A stretch of DNA of 39,181 nucleotides from Oscillospiraceae bacterium. GTDB taxonomy: Bacteria > Bacillota > Clostridia > Oscillospirales > Oscillospiraceae. Made by a program: the position numbers and the translations under genes. Of this stretch, positions 31,748-39,174 are shown piece by piece; positions within the stretch are counted from its first letter, which is position 1, and each line of letters starts with the position of its first letter. The notes under the pieces are model-generated. The model was not told where the DNA came from. It made no database searches and saw only the letters and a list, made by a program, of their open reading frames with translations. The DNA lies in assembly GCA_015068025.1 (NCBI GenBank), contig SVLH01000017.1:1-39181 (forward strand), given 5' to 3'.

Positions 31748-33093
31748 ACCACGTCACCCTCCTCCGTCACTGCGCGCCAACGCACCGTGAACACAGCACC
31801 GCCGCCGGAGCGATTGGCCGCCTGCACCGTGCCGCCACGGCGCTCCACGGTGTCCCTGACGATGGCCAGACCCAGACCGGTCCCGCCCGCTGCCCGGGAG
31901 CGTGCCTTGTCCACACGATAAAAGCGCTCGAAAATGCGGGAGATATCGTCCTCCGGGATGCCGGGGCCGTTGTCCGACACAGACAGCACCACCGCGCCGT
32001 CTTCCATGGACAGCTCCACCTGCACGGCAGCGCCGCCGGAGTGCTTGATGGCGTTGTCCACCAGATTGTAGATCACCTGATGGATCTCGTCCCGCGTGGC
32101 CATCACGAAGCAGCCCTCTGCCGCCTCGTAGGTCAGTTCCGCTCCTTTTTCCTGTGCCACCAAGCTCATCATACGCAGAACCTGCTCCAAAACCGGGAGC
32201 ACATCCACCACAGCAGCACGCTCCAGCACGCCGCTGTCCAGACGGGTCAGGCGCAGCAGATCCTCCGTGATGCGGCTGAGCCGTTCTGCCTCCCGTCCGA
32301 TATCCGCCACGAATTCCCGGGTCGTCACCGGATCGATATCGTCCGTCTGCAGAATCGAGTCCGTCAGCAGACGGATGGCTGCCAGCGGGGTCTTCAGCTC
32401 GTGGGACGCATCCGACACGAACCGCCGCCGGGCGTCCTCCGTTTTCTGCAGCCGATCCGTCAGGCTGTTGAATTCCTCGCCCAACTGGGCGATCTCATCC
32501 CGGCCGGCGATCCGGGTGCGGTGGCTGTACGCACCCTCCCGCACCTGGCGGATGGCGTTGAGCAGCTTGCTGATCTTCTGCGTCAATACGCGGGAGAGCA
32601 TCATGCTCAGCACCAGCACCGCAACGCCGATCATGCCGGACAAGCGCAGCAGATTTTCCTGCAAGCCATCCAGCAGCGCCGCCTGCTCCGTGTCGTATTC
32701 ATAGGCGTATACCGCACCGATGATCTGGTTGTGGTACAGCACCGGCGACGACCCGCGGCTGCGGAACGCGCCGTTATGGTAGGCACAGGAGAACGCATCG
32801 CTGCCCGTCAGCGCCTGCACGATCTCCGTATACAGCACATAGCTTCCCACCGCGCTTCCGGTCTCGCGGGTGTCGTACAGCACCTTTCCGGCGCTGTTGG
32901 TCACCAGAATGCGTGAAAGCTCCGTGTCTTCCACCACCGCCATAGCCGTGGAAACATTTTCCTCCGTCAGCCGATCCAGACCAGAGAGGGAATAGACCAT
33001 GACGGAAATGCTGTTTTGCATCGTGGCCTGCTTGGAGCGGAACACCATGTCCTCCGAAACCAGCAGAGGATAGGAGTTCAGCAGCACCAGCAC
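31744..33093 (-). CDS. Two-component sensor histidine kinase
   Basis: A kinase of at least 449 residues in the WalK/PhoR style. Its parts in order are an extracellular sensor loop, a second membrane segment (GMIGVAVLVLSMML), a HAMP domain, HisKA with H-box SHELKTPLAAIR (His near 229), and HATPase with N-box NLVDNAIKHS and G boxes DNGPGIPE and GTGLGLAIV. The listed start is the GTG at 33093, the only ATG/GTG/TTG in frame at this end. Homologous-looking sequence continues upstream in frame, completing the first membrane helix (FSLSYILIIAAV), so the true N-terminus is probably further up (33138 CTG or 33171 ATT). It is coupled to the GerMN gene. Confidence 0.9.
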   Translation of the reverse strand: MLVLLNSYPLLVSEDMVFRSKQATMQNSISVMVYSLSGLDRLTEENVSTAMAVVEDTELSRILVTNSAGKVLYDTRETGSAVGSYVLYTEIVQALTGSDAFSCAYHNGAFRSRGSSPVLYHNQIIGAVYAYEYDTEQAALLDGLQENLLRLSGMIGVAVLVLSMMLSRVLTQKISKLLNAIRQVREGAYSHRTRIAGRDEIAQLGEEFNSLTDRLQKTEDARRRFVSDASHELKTPLAAIRLLTDSILQTDDIDPVTTREFVADIGREAERLSRITEDLLRLTRLDSGVLERAAVVDVLPVLEQVLRMMSLVAQEKGAELTYEAAEGCFVMATRDEIHQVIYNLVDNAIKHSGGAAVQVELSMEDGAVVLSVSDNGPGIPEDDISRIFERFYRVDKARSRAAGGTGLGLAIVRDTVERRGGTVQAANRSGGGAVFTVRWRAVTEEGDVV

Positions 33094-33157
33094 CGCCGCA
33101 ATAATAAGGATATAGCTCAGGCTGAAGCGGAGCTGCAGGCCGCCAAAGAATGTATGT

Positions 33158-33835
33158 TTATCCTTTGAAATAGTACCCCACTCCCCACTTGGTCATAATG
33201 TGATCCGGCTCTGCCGGGTTCTGCTCCAATTTCTCCCGCAGACGGCGGATATGCACATCCACGGTGCGGTAGTCGCCGGCGTACTGGTATCCCCACACCA
33301 CATTCATGAGGTTCTCGCGGCTGTATACCCGGCGGGGATTGCGCATCAGAAGTTCGATCAGGTCGTACTCCTTTGCCGTCAGATCCACGACCAAGCCGTC
33401 CCGCATGGCGACCCGTTCCTCCGTGTTCAGAGAGATGCCGCCCACCGTCAGCACAGCACCGCGGCTGCGCTGCACGCCCACGGCACGCCGCAGCAGTGCC
33501 CGGACGCGGGCTTTCAGCTCCAGGATGTTGAAGGGCTTGGTCAGATAGTCGTCCGCGCCGCACTCAAAGCCCATCAGCTTGTCGGCATCCTCGCTTTTCG
33601 CCGTCAGCATAATGATGGGGACGTTGGAAAACTCCCGGATCTGCATACAGGCCTCCAGCCCGTCCAGTTCCGGCATCATCACATCCAGGATCAGCAGATC
33701 GTATTTGCCGTTCCGCGCCAGCTCCACGGCGGCAACACCGTCGTAGGCGCACTCCACCTCATAGCCTTCGTTCTCCAGATTGAATTTCATTCCCTTGACC
33801 AGCGTGCGCTCATCGTCCACGACCAGGATCTTCAT
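33158..33835 (-). CDS. OmpR/PhoB-family response regulator
   Basis: A 225-residue regulator. The receiver domain has the acidic pair D7-D8, phospho-acceptor D51 in LLILDVMMPELDG and the Lys in LTAKSED. The C-terminal winged helix (VDLTAKEYDLIELLMRNP, VHIRRLREKLE) binds DNA. The style is close to WalR/ResD/PhoP. Its ATG overlaps the comEA stop by 4 bases and its stop lies inside the region encoding the kinase N-terminus. It pairs with the downstream kinase. Confidence 0.94.
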   Translation of the reverse strand: MKILVVDDERTLVKGMKFNLENEGYEVECAYDGVAAVELARNGKYDLLILDVMMPELDGLEACMQIREFSNVPIIMLTAKSEDADKLMGFECGADDYLTKPFNILELKARVRALLRRAVGVQRSRGAVLTVGGISLNTEERVAMRDGLVVDLTAKEYDLIELLMRNPRRVYSRENLMNVVWGYQYAGDYRTVDVHIRRLREKLEQNPAEPDHIMTKWGVGYYFKG

Positions 33836-34203
33836 TCCGTTCCCTCCACAGTGATCTGCTCTTTCAGCGCATCAAACTTTCCCTGTCCGATGCCGGATAC
33901 GTTCATGAGTTCTTCCACACTTTGAAACGGCCCATGCTCTTCCCGGTACTGCACGATCCGCTGCGCCAGCGCCTCGCCGATCCCCGGGAGTTCTGTCAGT
34001 TCCTCCGCCGTGGCCGCATTCAGGTTCAGCGGAGACAGGTCGGGCAGAACTTCCTCCTGCGAAACGGTGTTTTCCGTTTCCACGGTCACACCGGCCGGCC
34101 GCTCCTGCGGCGTCTGCGGTTTGAGCAGCAGCAATCCGCACAGAAACACAGCCGTTATGCCCAATAAAAGCCACTCGCTTTTAGTAATTTTTCCTGTCTG
34201 CAT
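33832..34203 (-). CDS. ComEA-like helix-hairpin-helix DNA-binding protein
   Basis: A 123-residue protein. An N-terminal membrane anchor (WLLLGITAVFLCGLLLL) is followed by a polar linker, then two helix-hairpin-helix motifs: LNLNAATAEELTELPGIGEALAQRIV and VEELMNVSGIGQGKFDAL. ComEA proteins hold DNA at the cell surface for uptake. No comEB or comEC follows; instead a two-component system does, overlapping by four bases. The start at 34203 has AGGAG upstream; the much longer open frame (to 34449) runs antisense through dacF and is rejected. Confidence 0.87.
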   Translation of the reverse strand: MQTGKITKSEWLLLGITAVFLCGLLLLKPQTPQERPAGVTVETENTVSQEEVLPDLSPLNLNAATAEELTELPGIGEALAQRIVQYREEHGPFQSVEELMNVSGIGQGKFDALKEQITVEGTE

Positions 34204-34253
34204 GGTTCTTGAACTCCTGCTGTTTTTTTGATATACTGACTTTGTGTCGAATC

Positions 34254-34270
34254 CGGACGGTTTCCGTCCG
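34254..34270. repeat. Inverted repeat in the comEA-dacF divergent region
   Basis: CGGACGG-TTT-CCGTCCG, a perfect 7-bp inverted repeat midway between the divergent comEA and dacF starts. It could be an operator or a small hairpin. A TTGTAC - 17 bases - TAACAT promoter for dacF fits at 34287-34315. Confidence 0.45.
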
Positions 34271-34333
34271 TTCCGCAACACGCGGTTTGTACCGTCCCGG
34301 TGCTTATTATAACATACTTTACAGGAGTTGGAC

Positions 34334-35704
34334 ATGAAAACCAAACGCTTTTTCTCGTTTTTTTTAATGCTGGTTCTGTCGATGACGCTGTGCGTCCCCG
34401 CCGCAGCCTCCGAAGCGGTGCTTCCGGAGGATCCTGACATTCTTGCCAAGGCGGCACTCCTGATCGATCTGGAAACCGGTGCCGTGGCCTATGCGAAAAA
34501 CGAACATCAGGAACTGTATCCCGCCAGTCTGACAAAGATCATGACCGCCCTGCTGGTGCTGGAAGCCGTCGACGCGGGAACTCTGACCATGGAGCAGGAA
34601 CTGACCGCGTCCTCCTCCGCCCTCTCCGGTCTCCCATACGACGGCAGCAATGCCGGCATCAAGGCAGGCGAGATCATGTCGGTACGGAACCTGCTGTACT
34701 GTATGCTGGTGATCTCCGCCAACGAAGCCTGCAACATTCTGGCAGAGGCGGTCTCCGGCTCCATCGACGCCTTTGTGGAGAAAATGAACCTCCGCGCCGC
34801 AGAGTTGGGCTGCGTGAACACCCACTTCATCAACACCAACGGACTCCACGATCCCCAGCATTACACCTCTGCCTGGGACGTCTACCTCATCACCCAGGAG
34901 GCTCTGAAGCATCCGGACTTCATGACCATCTGCAACACCGCCAATGTGGTCATTCCCGCCACCAACCTGTCCGGGCAGCGCAACTACTGGACCACCAACC
35001 ACCTGCTGGCCACATGGCGCGTGATCGGCTATCGCAACCGTGAAGCCATGGGCATCAAAACCGGCTCCACCAGCGACGCGGGCTACTGTCTGGTCTCCTC
35101 TGCCAAGCGCGGCAGTCTGCATTTCCTCTCTGTGATCCTGGGCGCCGAGCGCGTGGAGGAAAACGGCGTGGGCAACATCCGCAGCTTTTCCGAAACCACC
35201 CGGCTGTTCAACTACGGCTTTGACAACTTTACCTACAAGACCATCCTGGAAAAGGACGAACCCATCCGCGAGATCGCCGTTTCCCTTTCCGAGATGGATC
35301 ATGTCACCGTCCACCCCGCCCGCAGCATCGAAGTCCTCATCCCCAAGGGGCTGGAGCCGGAACATCTGGAGCGCACAGTGACCCTTTACGCAGACCCGGT
35401 GGAAGCCCCCGTATCCGAGGGCGATGTGTTGGGCACGCTGACGCTCCACTATGACGGCGTGGAATACGGCACGGTGGATCTGCTGGCATCCCACAATGTG
35501 GAGGCCTCCCAGAAGCTGATCTTCTACCGTGATGTGCAGGCATTCCTGTCCAACCGCACCGTCCACATCGCCGCCGTTGCCACCGTCCTTTTCATCCTGC
35601 TGGTCATCCTGCTGGTCGTAACATCCAGCCGCCGCAGACGCCGCTACGGACGCAGTTCCATGCACGGCAGACACGGAGGCTACCGTGGCCGCAAACGCCG
35701 CTGA
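34334..35704 (+). CDS. dacF: D-alanyl-D-alanine carboxypeptidase (DacF / PBP5 family, S11)
   Basis: A 456-residue penicillin-binding protein that removes terminal D-Ala from peptidoglycan. A signal peptide ends at about residue 25 (CVPAAASEA). Active-site motifs: SLTK with Ser near 66, SAN near 128 and KTG near 241. A C-terminal PBP5-type beta domain is followed by a membrane helix (AAVATVLFILLVILLVV) and a very basic tail (SRRRRRYGRSS...RGRKRR). DacF-type enzymes act in spore cortex formation, which fits the spore genes around. The ATG at 34334 follows AGGAG. Confidence 0.92.
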   Translation: MKTKRFFSFFLMLVLSMTLCVPAAASEAVLPEDPDILAKAALLIDLETGAVAYAKNEHQELYPASLTKIMTALLVLEAVDAGTLTMEQELTASSSALSGLPYDGSNAGIKAGEIMSVRNLLYCMLVISANEACNILAEAVSGSIDAFVEKMNLRAAELGCVNTHFINTNGLHDPQHYTSAWDVYLITQEALKHPDFMTICNTANVVIPATNLSGQRNYWTTNHLLATWRVIGYRNREAMGIKTGSTSDAGYCLVSSAKRGSLHFLSVILGAERVEENGVGNIRSFSETTRLFNYGFDNFTYKTILEKDEPIREIAVSLSEMDHVTVHPARSIEVLIPKGLEPEHLERTVTLYADPVEAPVSEGDVLGTLTLHYDGVEYGTVDLLASHNVEASQKLIFYRDVQAFLSNRTVHIAAVATVLFILLVILLVVTSSRRRRRYGRSSMHGRHGGYRGRKRR

Positions 35705-35715
35705 TACAAAGATAA

Positions 35716-35744
35716 AGAGACCGCTGTACGGCGGTCTCTTTTTT
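35716..35744. terminator. Terminator between dacF and the nitroreductase gene
   Basis: AGAGACCGC / GCGGTCTCT stem followed by TTTTT on the plus strand. The minus-strand T run is short (TTTATC), so it mainly serves dacF. Confidence 0.88.
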
Positions 35745-35750
35745 GCGCAT

Positions 35751-36263
35751 TTACAGATATTTGACCAGCTGCTCCATTTCCTTGCGGCTGGCGTGCAGTC
35801 TGGAGGGGCGGGCGCCCTCTGCCGGATAGCCCAGCGGCAGCACCGCAACGGGGATCAGCCCCGCCATTTCAGGGAACGCGGCCAGCAGCTTCTCGGGGTC
35901 GAACATGCCCACATAGGTGCTTCCCAGCCCCAGATCCGCCGCCTGCAGCATCATCTGCGTGACGGCAATGGCCGCATCGATCTCGCCGTGGTTCTTGCCG
36001 TCATCCTCCCGCTTCCATGCCTCTGCGGGATCATAGGCCACTACCAGATGGACAGGGGGATGGAAATGGGCGTGGATGCAGCCCTCCAGCTTTTCCGCCG
36101 CCTCCGCACTTTGGATCACGAAGATCCGCTGGGGCTGCAGATTGTGTGCCGTGGGCGCGCTGCGTCCCGCTTCCAGAATGACATCCAGTTTTTCCTGCTC
36201 AACACCGCGGTCGCTGAACTTGCGGAGCGAATACCGCTCCGCGGACAGAGTGACAAAATCCAT
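35751..36263 (-). CDS. Nitroreductase family protein
   Basis: A 170-residue flavoprotein of the compact nitroreductase type. The N-terminal FMN-binding block is ERYSLRKFSDRGVEQ, followed by GRSAPTAHNLQPQRI. The later AAIAVTQMMLQAADLGLGSTYVG and the LPLGYPAE block are conserved. It likely uses NAD(P)H to reduce a quinone or nitro-type substrate, which sequence does not reveal. The SD is AGGAG. The promoter at 36297-36325 reads into it alone. Confidence 0.93.
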   Translation of the reverse strand: MDFVTLSAERYSLRKFSDRGVEQEKLDVILEAGRSAPTAHNLQPQRIFVIQSAEAAEKLEGCIHAHFHPPVHLVVAYDPAEAWKREDDGKNHGEIDAAIAVTQMMLQAADLGLGSTYVGMFDPEKLLAAFPEMAGLIPVAVLPLGYPAEGARPSRLHASRKEMEQLVKYL

Positions 36264-36296
36264 ATCTGATCGGCTCCTTTTTCTCTTTATGGGCCA

Positions 36297-36325
36297 ATCT
36301 TACCATGCTTTTCCCTGTCCCGCAA
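36297..36325 (-). promoter_or_regulatory. Promoter of the nitroreductase gene
   Basis: Minus strand -35 TTGCGG (36320-36325), 17-base spacer, -10 TAAGAT (36297-36302). Confidence 0.7.
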
Positions 36326-36333
36326 CGACTTTT

Positions 36334-36912
36334 TTACCGCATGGGCAGGGGCATCGGCCGGCCGCTCTCCATAATCAGCCTGTCGCACAGTTCCCGCCTC
36401 TGGGTATCGTAGAACTCGATATATTTCAGGGAGTAAATATCGCAGACGATATACCGGTCACGCCCCGGCTGATAGATGGTCACAAAGTCATTGCCCACCT
36501 CATACAGCACGCCCTCCCAGGAGGTGGTGCCCTGGGTGCCGATAAGGAATGTGGCGACCACATAATTCCCCTTGTTCTGCACCAGCATCGCCTTCAGGCT
36601 GCCCAAATACGCCTCCCGCAGGTCGGTGGGAGATTCGATGATGTCTCCACCCTGCCCGTGGTGCATATCCAGCACAGGCGGCATCTCCTGCATCCACATG
36701 CCTTGCATCCCCATACCCGGCATGGGTCTTGTCATGTTCATCATGCCGTTTCCCTGCCCGGCGCCGCTGCCGCTCATGCCGCCGATCCCCGTGTCGGACA
36801 TGGGGCGGTTCTGCATCTGCGGCGAAGGCGTGGGGGTGATCTCTCCGGACCAGTCTGTCCGGCCGTTTCTCATCATCGTGTCGGATGTGTACATATTCTG
36901 CATCGCTGCCAT
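36334..36912 (-). CDS. gerQ: GerQ-like spore coat protein
   Basis: A 192-residue protein. The first 90 residues are low-complexity, rich in Met, Gly, Pro and Gln (for example MNMTRPMPGMGMQGMWMQEM). The C-terminal 95 residues match the GerQ domain: ESPTDLREAYLGSLKAML and VATFLIGTQGTTSWEGVLYEVGNDFVTI, ending YSLKYIEFYD. GerQ is a coat protein needed for CwlJ localisation and function in germination. The ATG at 36912 follows GAGAGGTG. It is 11 bases after cwlJ, so the two form an operon. Confidence 0.9.
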   Translation of the reverse strand: MAAMQNMYTSDTMMRNGRTDWSGEITPTPSPQMQNRPMSDTGIGGMSGSGAGQGNGMMNMTRPMPGMGMQGMWMQEMPPVLDMHHGQGGDIIESPTDLREAYLGSLKAMLVQNKGNYVVATFLIGTQGTTSWEGVLYEVGNDFVTIYQPGRDRYIVCDIYSLKYIEFYDTQRRELCDRLIMESGRPMPLPMR

Positions 36913-36923
36913 CGTGACACCTC

Positions 36924-37364
36924 TCAAGTCTTGTAATAAGCATTCGTCGGGTTATAAAAACAATGATCGCCGATCCGCGTCTGCCAGTATCCCACATCCG
37001 ACGGAAAGCGGGATCGGCACTGTGGCCCGAAGGGATTGTAGAACCAAAGCGATTCGGCTACATCCGGCAGCCGGTTGCCGGCAATGGCCCAGTCGGCAAT
37101 GTCGTAGTGGATCTGCTCCGGCCGCATATTGTAGATATTCTGCGGGTTATAGGCGCCGCCCTCTGTTTCGCTGGCACAAACGAACTGGTAGGGTTGAAAA
37201 ATAATGTTGCGGATGCTTCCCTGCCCGACCCGGGCATATTCTCCGCCCTTGGCGTGGACGCGGTTCATCACCACGCCGGCCACCGCTTTCATCCCGTTGT
37301 CGCCTTCGCCGCCTGCCTCGCACTGGATCAGCCGCGCCAACAGTTCCCGGTCGGAAAAAGCCAT
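36924..37364 (-). CDS. cwlJ: Spore cortex-lytic hydrolase CwlJ (SleB family)
   Basis: A 146-residue Hydrolase_2 (SleB/CwlJ) enzyme without a signal peptide, as in CwlJ. The catalytic Glu lies in LLARLIQCEAGGEG. Further blocks are VAGVVMNRVH, NIIFQPYQFVCAS, and the C-terminal SLWFYNPFGPQCRSRFPS and RIGDHCFYNP. It degrades cortex peptidoglycan during germination and depends on GerQ, whose gene follows. SD GGAGGAG. Confidence 0.94.
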   Translation of the reverse strand: MAFSDRELLARLIQCEAGGEGDNGMKAVAGVVMNRVHAKGGEYARVGQGSIRNIIFQPYQFVCASETEGGAYNPQNIYNMRPEQIHYDIADWAIAGNRLPDVAESLWFYNPFGPQCRSRFPSDVGYWQTRIGDHCFYNPTNAYYKT

Positions 37365-37451
37365 CGTTCACTCCTCCTCAGCTGCCCCCGACAGGCGCAG
37401 CGGCCAGACCTCCGTCTCGCCGCCCACCGGGGGTACTGTTTCAGGATATGC

Positions 37452-37485
37452 AAAAAGCCGGTCGCCGGTGACTCCGGCGACTGGC
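37452..37485 (-). terminator. Terminator after the TSCPD gene
   Basis: Minus strand GTCGCCGG / CCGGCGAC stem with an outer GCC/GGC extension, followed by TTTTT. The 37365-37451 stretch beyond it holds no gene I can support. Confidence 0.85.
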
Positions 37486-37501
37486 TCTTTTGGTTCTGTA
37501 T

Positions 37502-37762
37502 TCAGCCCTTTTCCTGTGCCAGAAGCTTTTCCAGATTTCTGGCCAGCTGATCCGGGCAGGAGGTATCCTTGAAGCCGCAGCGGATGCCCCGCAGCCGGTC
37601 TACAGCCTCCTGTGCAGGCATTCCCTTCACCAGAGCGGAAATGCCCTGCAGATTGCCGCTGCACCCGCCGTACACCTGCAGATCCAAAATCGTGCCCTGT
37701 TCGTCGATCTCCACCCGCATCTCCTGCGAGCATACACCTCTGGGGCGGAATGTGTAAGTCAT
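37502..37762 (-). CDS. TSCPD-domain protein (TIGR03905 type)
   Basis: An 86-residue small protein. It has an N-terminal FRPRGVCSQEMRVEIDEQG, a GGCSGNLQGISALVKGM block and the signature CGFKDTSCPDQLARNL. This TSCPD domain also occurs at the C-terminus of B12-dependent ribonucleotide reductases and may bind metal through its conserved Cys. The function of the stand-alone form is unknown. SD AGGAGAG. It is monocistronic. Confidence 0.9.
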   Translation of the reverse strand: MTYTFRPRGVCSQEMRVEIDEQGTILDLQVYGGCSGNLQGISALVKGMPAQEAVDRLRGIRCGFKDTSCPDQLARNLEKLLAQEKG

Positions 37763-38091
37763 GTTCTCTCTCCTTTGCCGCTTGGTCTTGTTCGCTGTTC
37801 AGGATACCACAAGGTTTTGAAAAAGGCAAGCAGGCAGGGGTACGGCGCCTTCCGTATGTACGATCAGTAACAAAAAACACTTTTAAAAATTTTGCTGTCC
37901 CACGCTCTCGTTTGCTTTTTCTTCCGCATCCGAAAACTTCTGGCCGGCACGCACTTTTTTCCCTGCATTCCGTCTTCTGTGCGGCAATCATGGGTGTGCT
38001 TCCGCAATTTTCTGGGCGTGATTTTGCAGCCGCGGCAGATGATAAGAGCGCCGGCACGAACCGGCGATTTTCTGGAAAGGAGTGGTATTCG
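37763..38091. other. Intergenic region upstream of spoIVB
   Basis: 329 bases between the divergent TSCPD gene and spoIVB with no gene I can support. It contains a T-rich stretch. A small hairpin CGCCGG-CACGAA-CCGGCG followed by ATTTT lies at 38050-38072, directly before the spoIVB SD. No clear sigma-A or forespore promoter was found by eye. Confidence 0.5.
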
Positions 38092-39069
38092 TTGTATGAT
38101 TTTTTTCAAGAGACGCGGCGGGTGCTGCGCTTCGGCGCGGCGCTTCTTGCAATGCTGGTGCTCCTCGCATCTCCCACAGCCATGGCCGCCGGGCTGAACG
38201 GAAGTGACAGCCCGGCCTCCGTCCGGATGCTGGTCCCGGTAGGACACACCGTGGGCATCAAGCTGTTTTCCCGGGGCGTCATGGTGGTGAAGCTCTCCCC
38301 CGGCGGAACACCTGCCAAATCCTGCGGTCTGCAAACCGGGGATGTCATCGTCAAATGCGGCACCAGCAGCATCAGCAGTTCCGAGCAGTTCCAGTCTCTG
38401 CTGCAGCAAAACGGGGGCGACACGATGGAGCTGCAGATCCGACGGGACGGCAGCAGCGTGACGCTTTCCGTGGAACCGGAGCAGAACGAGCAGGGCGTCT
38501 ACTGCATCGGTGCGTGGATCCGTGACAGCATGGCCGGCATCGGCACCATGACCTATTATGACCCGGCGACCGGCGCCTTCGGCGCGCTGGGACACGGCAT
38601 CACCGATGTGGACACCGCGCTGCTGATGCCCTTCGGCAACGGCAGCATCTTGCCCTCCACCGTAAAGGCGGTAAAACAGGGCAAAGCCGGTGATGCCGGC
38701 GAACTGCGGGGCAACTTCGACCTGACCACGGAGCTGGGTACACTGCACGCCAATTCCGGCTGCGGCATTTTCGGCACACTGAACAAGGCGGACTACCAGC
38801 CCGCACAGGCCGAAGCCATCCCCACCGGAACGGCAAGCCCCGGCGCCGCCGTCATCCGTTCCAACGTGGAGGGTGACCGGGTGGAGGAATATGACATCGA
38901 AATTTTGAAAGTGATCTCCGGGGCAAAGGATCATCGGGATCTGGTTTTGCGCGTCAAAGACCCGGAATTGATCGCCGCCACCGGCGGCATCGTGCAGGGC
39001 ATGAGCGGCTCCCCTATCATTCAGGATGGCAAACTGGTGGGTGCCGTGACCCATGTGTGTGTGAATTGA
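38092..39069 (+). CDS. spoIVB: SpoIVB-type peptidase (S55), C-terminus shortened
   Basis: A 325-residue forespore serine peptidase that signals activation of pro-sigma-K. It has an N-terminal membrane/signal segment (FGAALLAMLVLLASPTAMA), a PDZ domain (VVKLSPGGTPAKSCGLQTGDVIV), then the S55 domain with the catalytic His in ALGHGITD (near 167) and Ser in GIVQGMSGSPII (near 305). The frame stops right after AVTHVCVN, where family members continue for about 15 residues or more (DPT..GYG...). The start is a TTG at 38092 preceded by AAAGGAG; no ATG fits in frame. Active-site residues are intact, so it may still function. Confidence 0.85.
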   Translation: MYDFFQETRRVLRFGAALLAMLVLLASPTAMAAGLNGSDSPASVRMLVPVGHTVGIKLFSRGVMVVKLSPGGTPAKSCGLQTGDVIVKCGTSSISSSEQFQSLLQQNGGDTMELQIRRDGSSVTLSVEPEQNEQGVYCIGAWIRDSMAGIGTMTYYDPATGAFGALGHGITDVDTALLMPFGNGSILPSTVKAVKQGKAGDAGELRGNFDLTTELGTLHANSGCGIFGTLNKADYQPAQAEAIPTGTASPGAAVIRSNVEGDRVEEYDIEILKVISGAKDHRDLVLRVKDPELIAATGGIVQGMSGSPIIQDGKLVGAVTHVCVN

Positions 39070-39112
39070 TGATACCTACAGCTATGTAGGTAACCTGATG
39101 ATACCTACATAG
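39067..39112 (+). repeat. Short direct and inverted repeats just after spoIVB
   Basis: TGATGATACCTACA occurs twice (39067-39080 and 39096-39109, offset 29). A single TGTAGGT between them (39085-39091) can pair with either ACCTACA copy, giving two mutually exclusive hairpins. Confidence 0.7.
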
Positions 39113-39124
39113 CCTTAAATTTTT

Positions 39125-39174
39125 GGAAGCCGGGGATAGAGGTCAATTTCTATCTGTCCGTTGGCTTCCTTTTT
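39125..39174 (+). terminator. Terminator after spoIVB
   Basis: GGAAGCC / GGCTTCC outer stem with an inner GATAGA / TCTATC stem, followed by TTTTT. Confidence 0.8.

Noticed and set aside
33832-34449. A longer ComEA start at 34449
   Set aside because: The extra 82 codons lie antisense to dacF and lack an SD; the ATG at 34203 has one and begins a normal ComEA anchor.
37371-37451. Open codons just before cwlJ ending in GAAEEE and a stop at the cwlJ SD
   Set aside because: There is no ATG or SD; the only GTG start would give 19 codons. It is probably untranslated leader.
39049-39070. GTGTG at the spoIVB end as a group II intron 5' boundary
   Set aside because: The bases after it do not continue like any intron 5' end I know, and a terminator follows within 60 bases.
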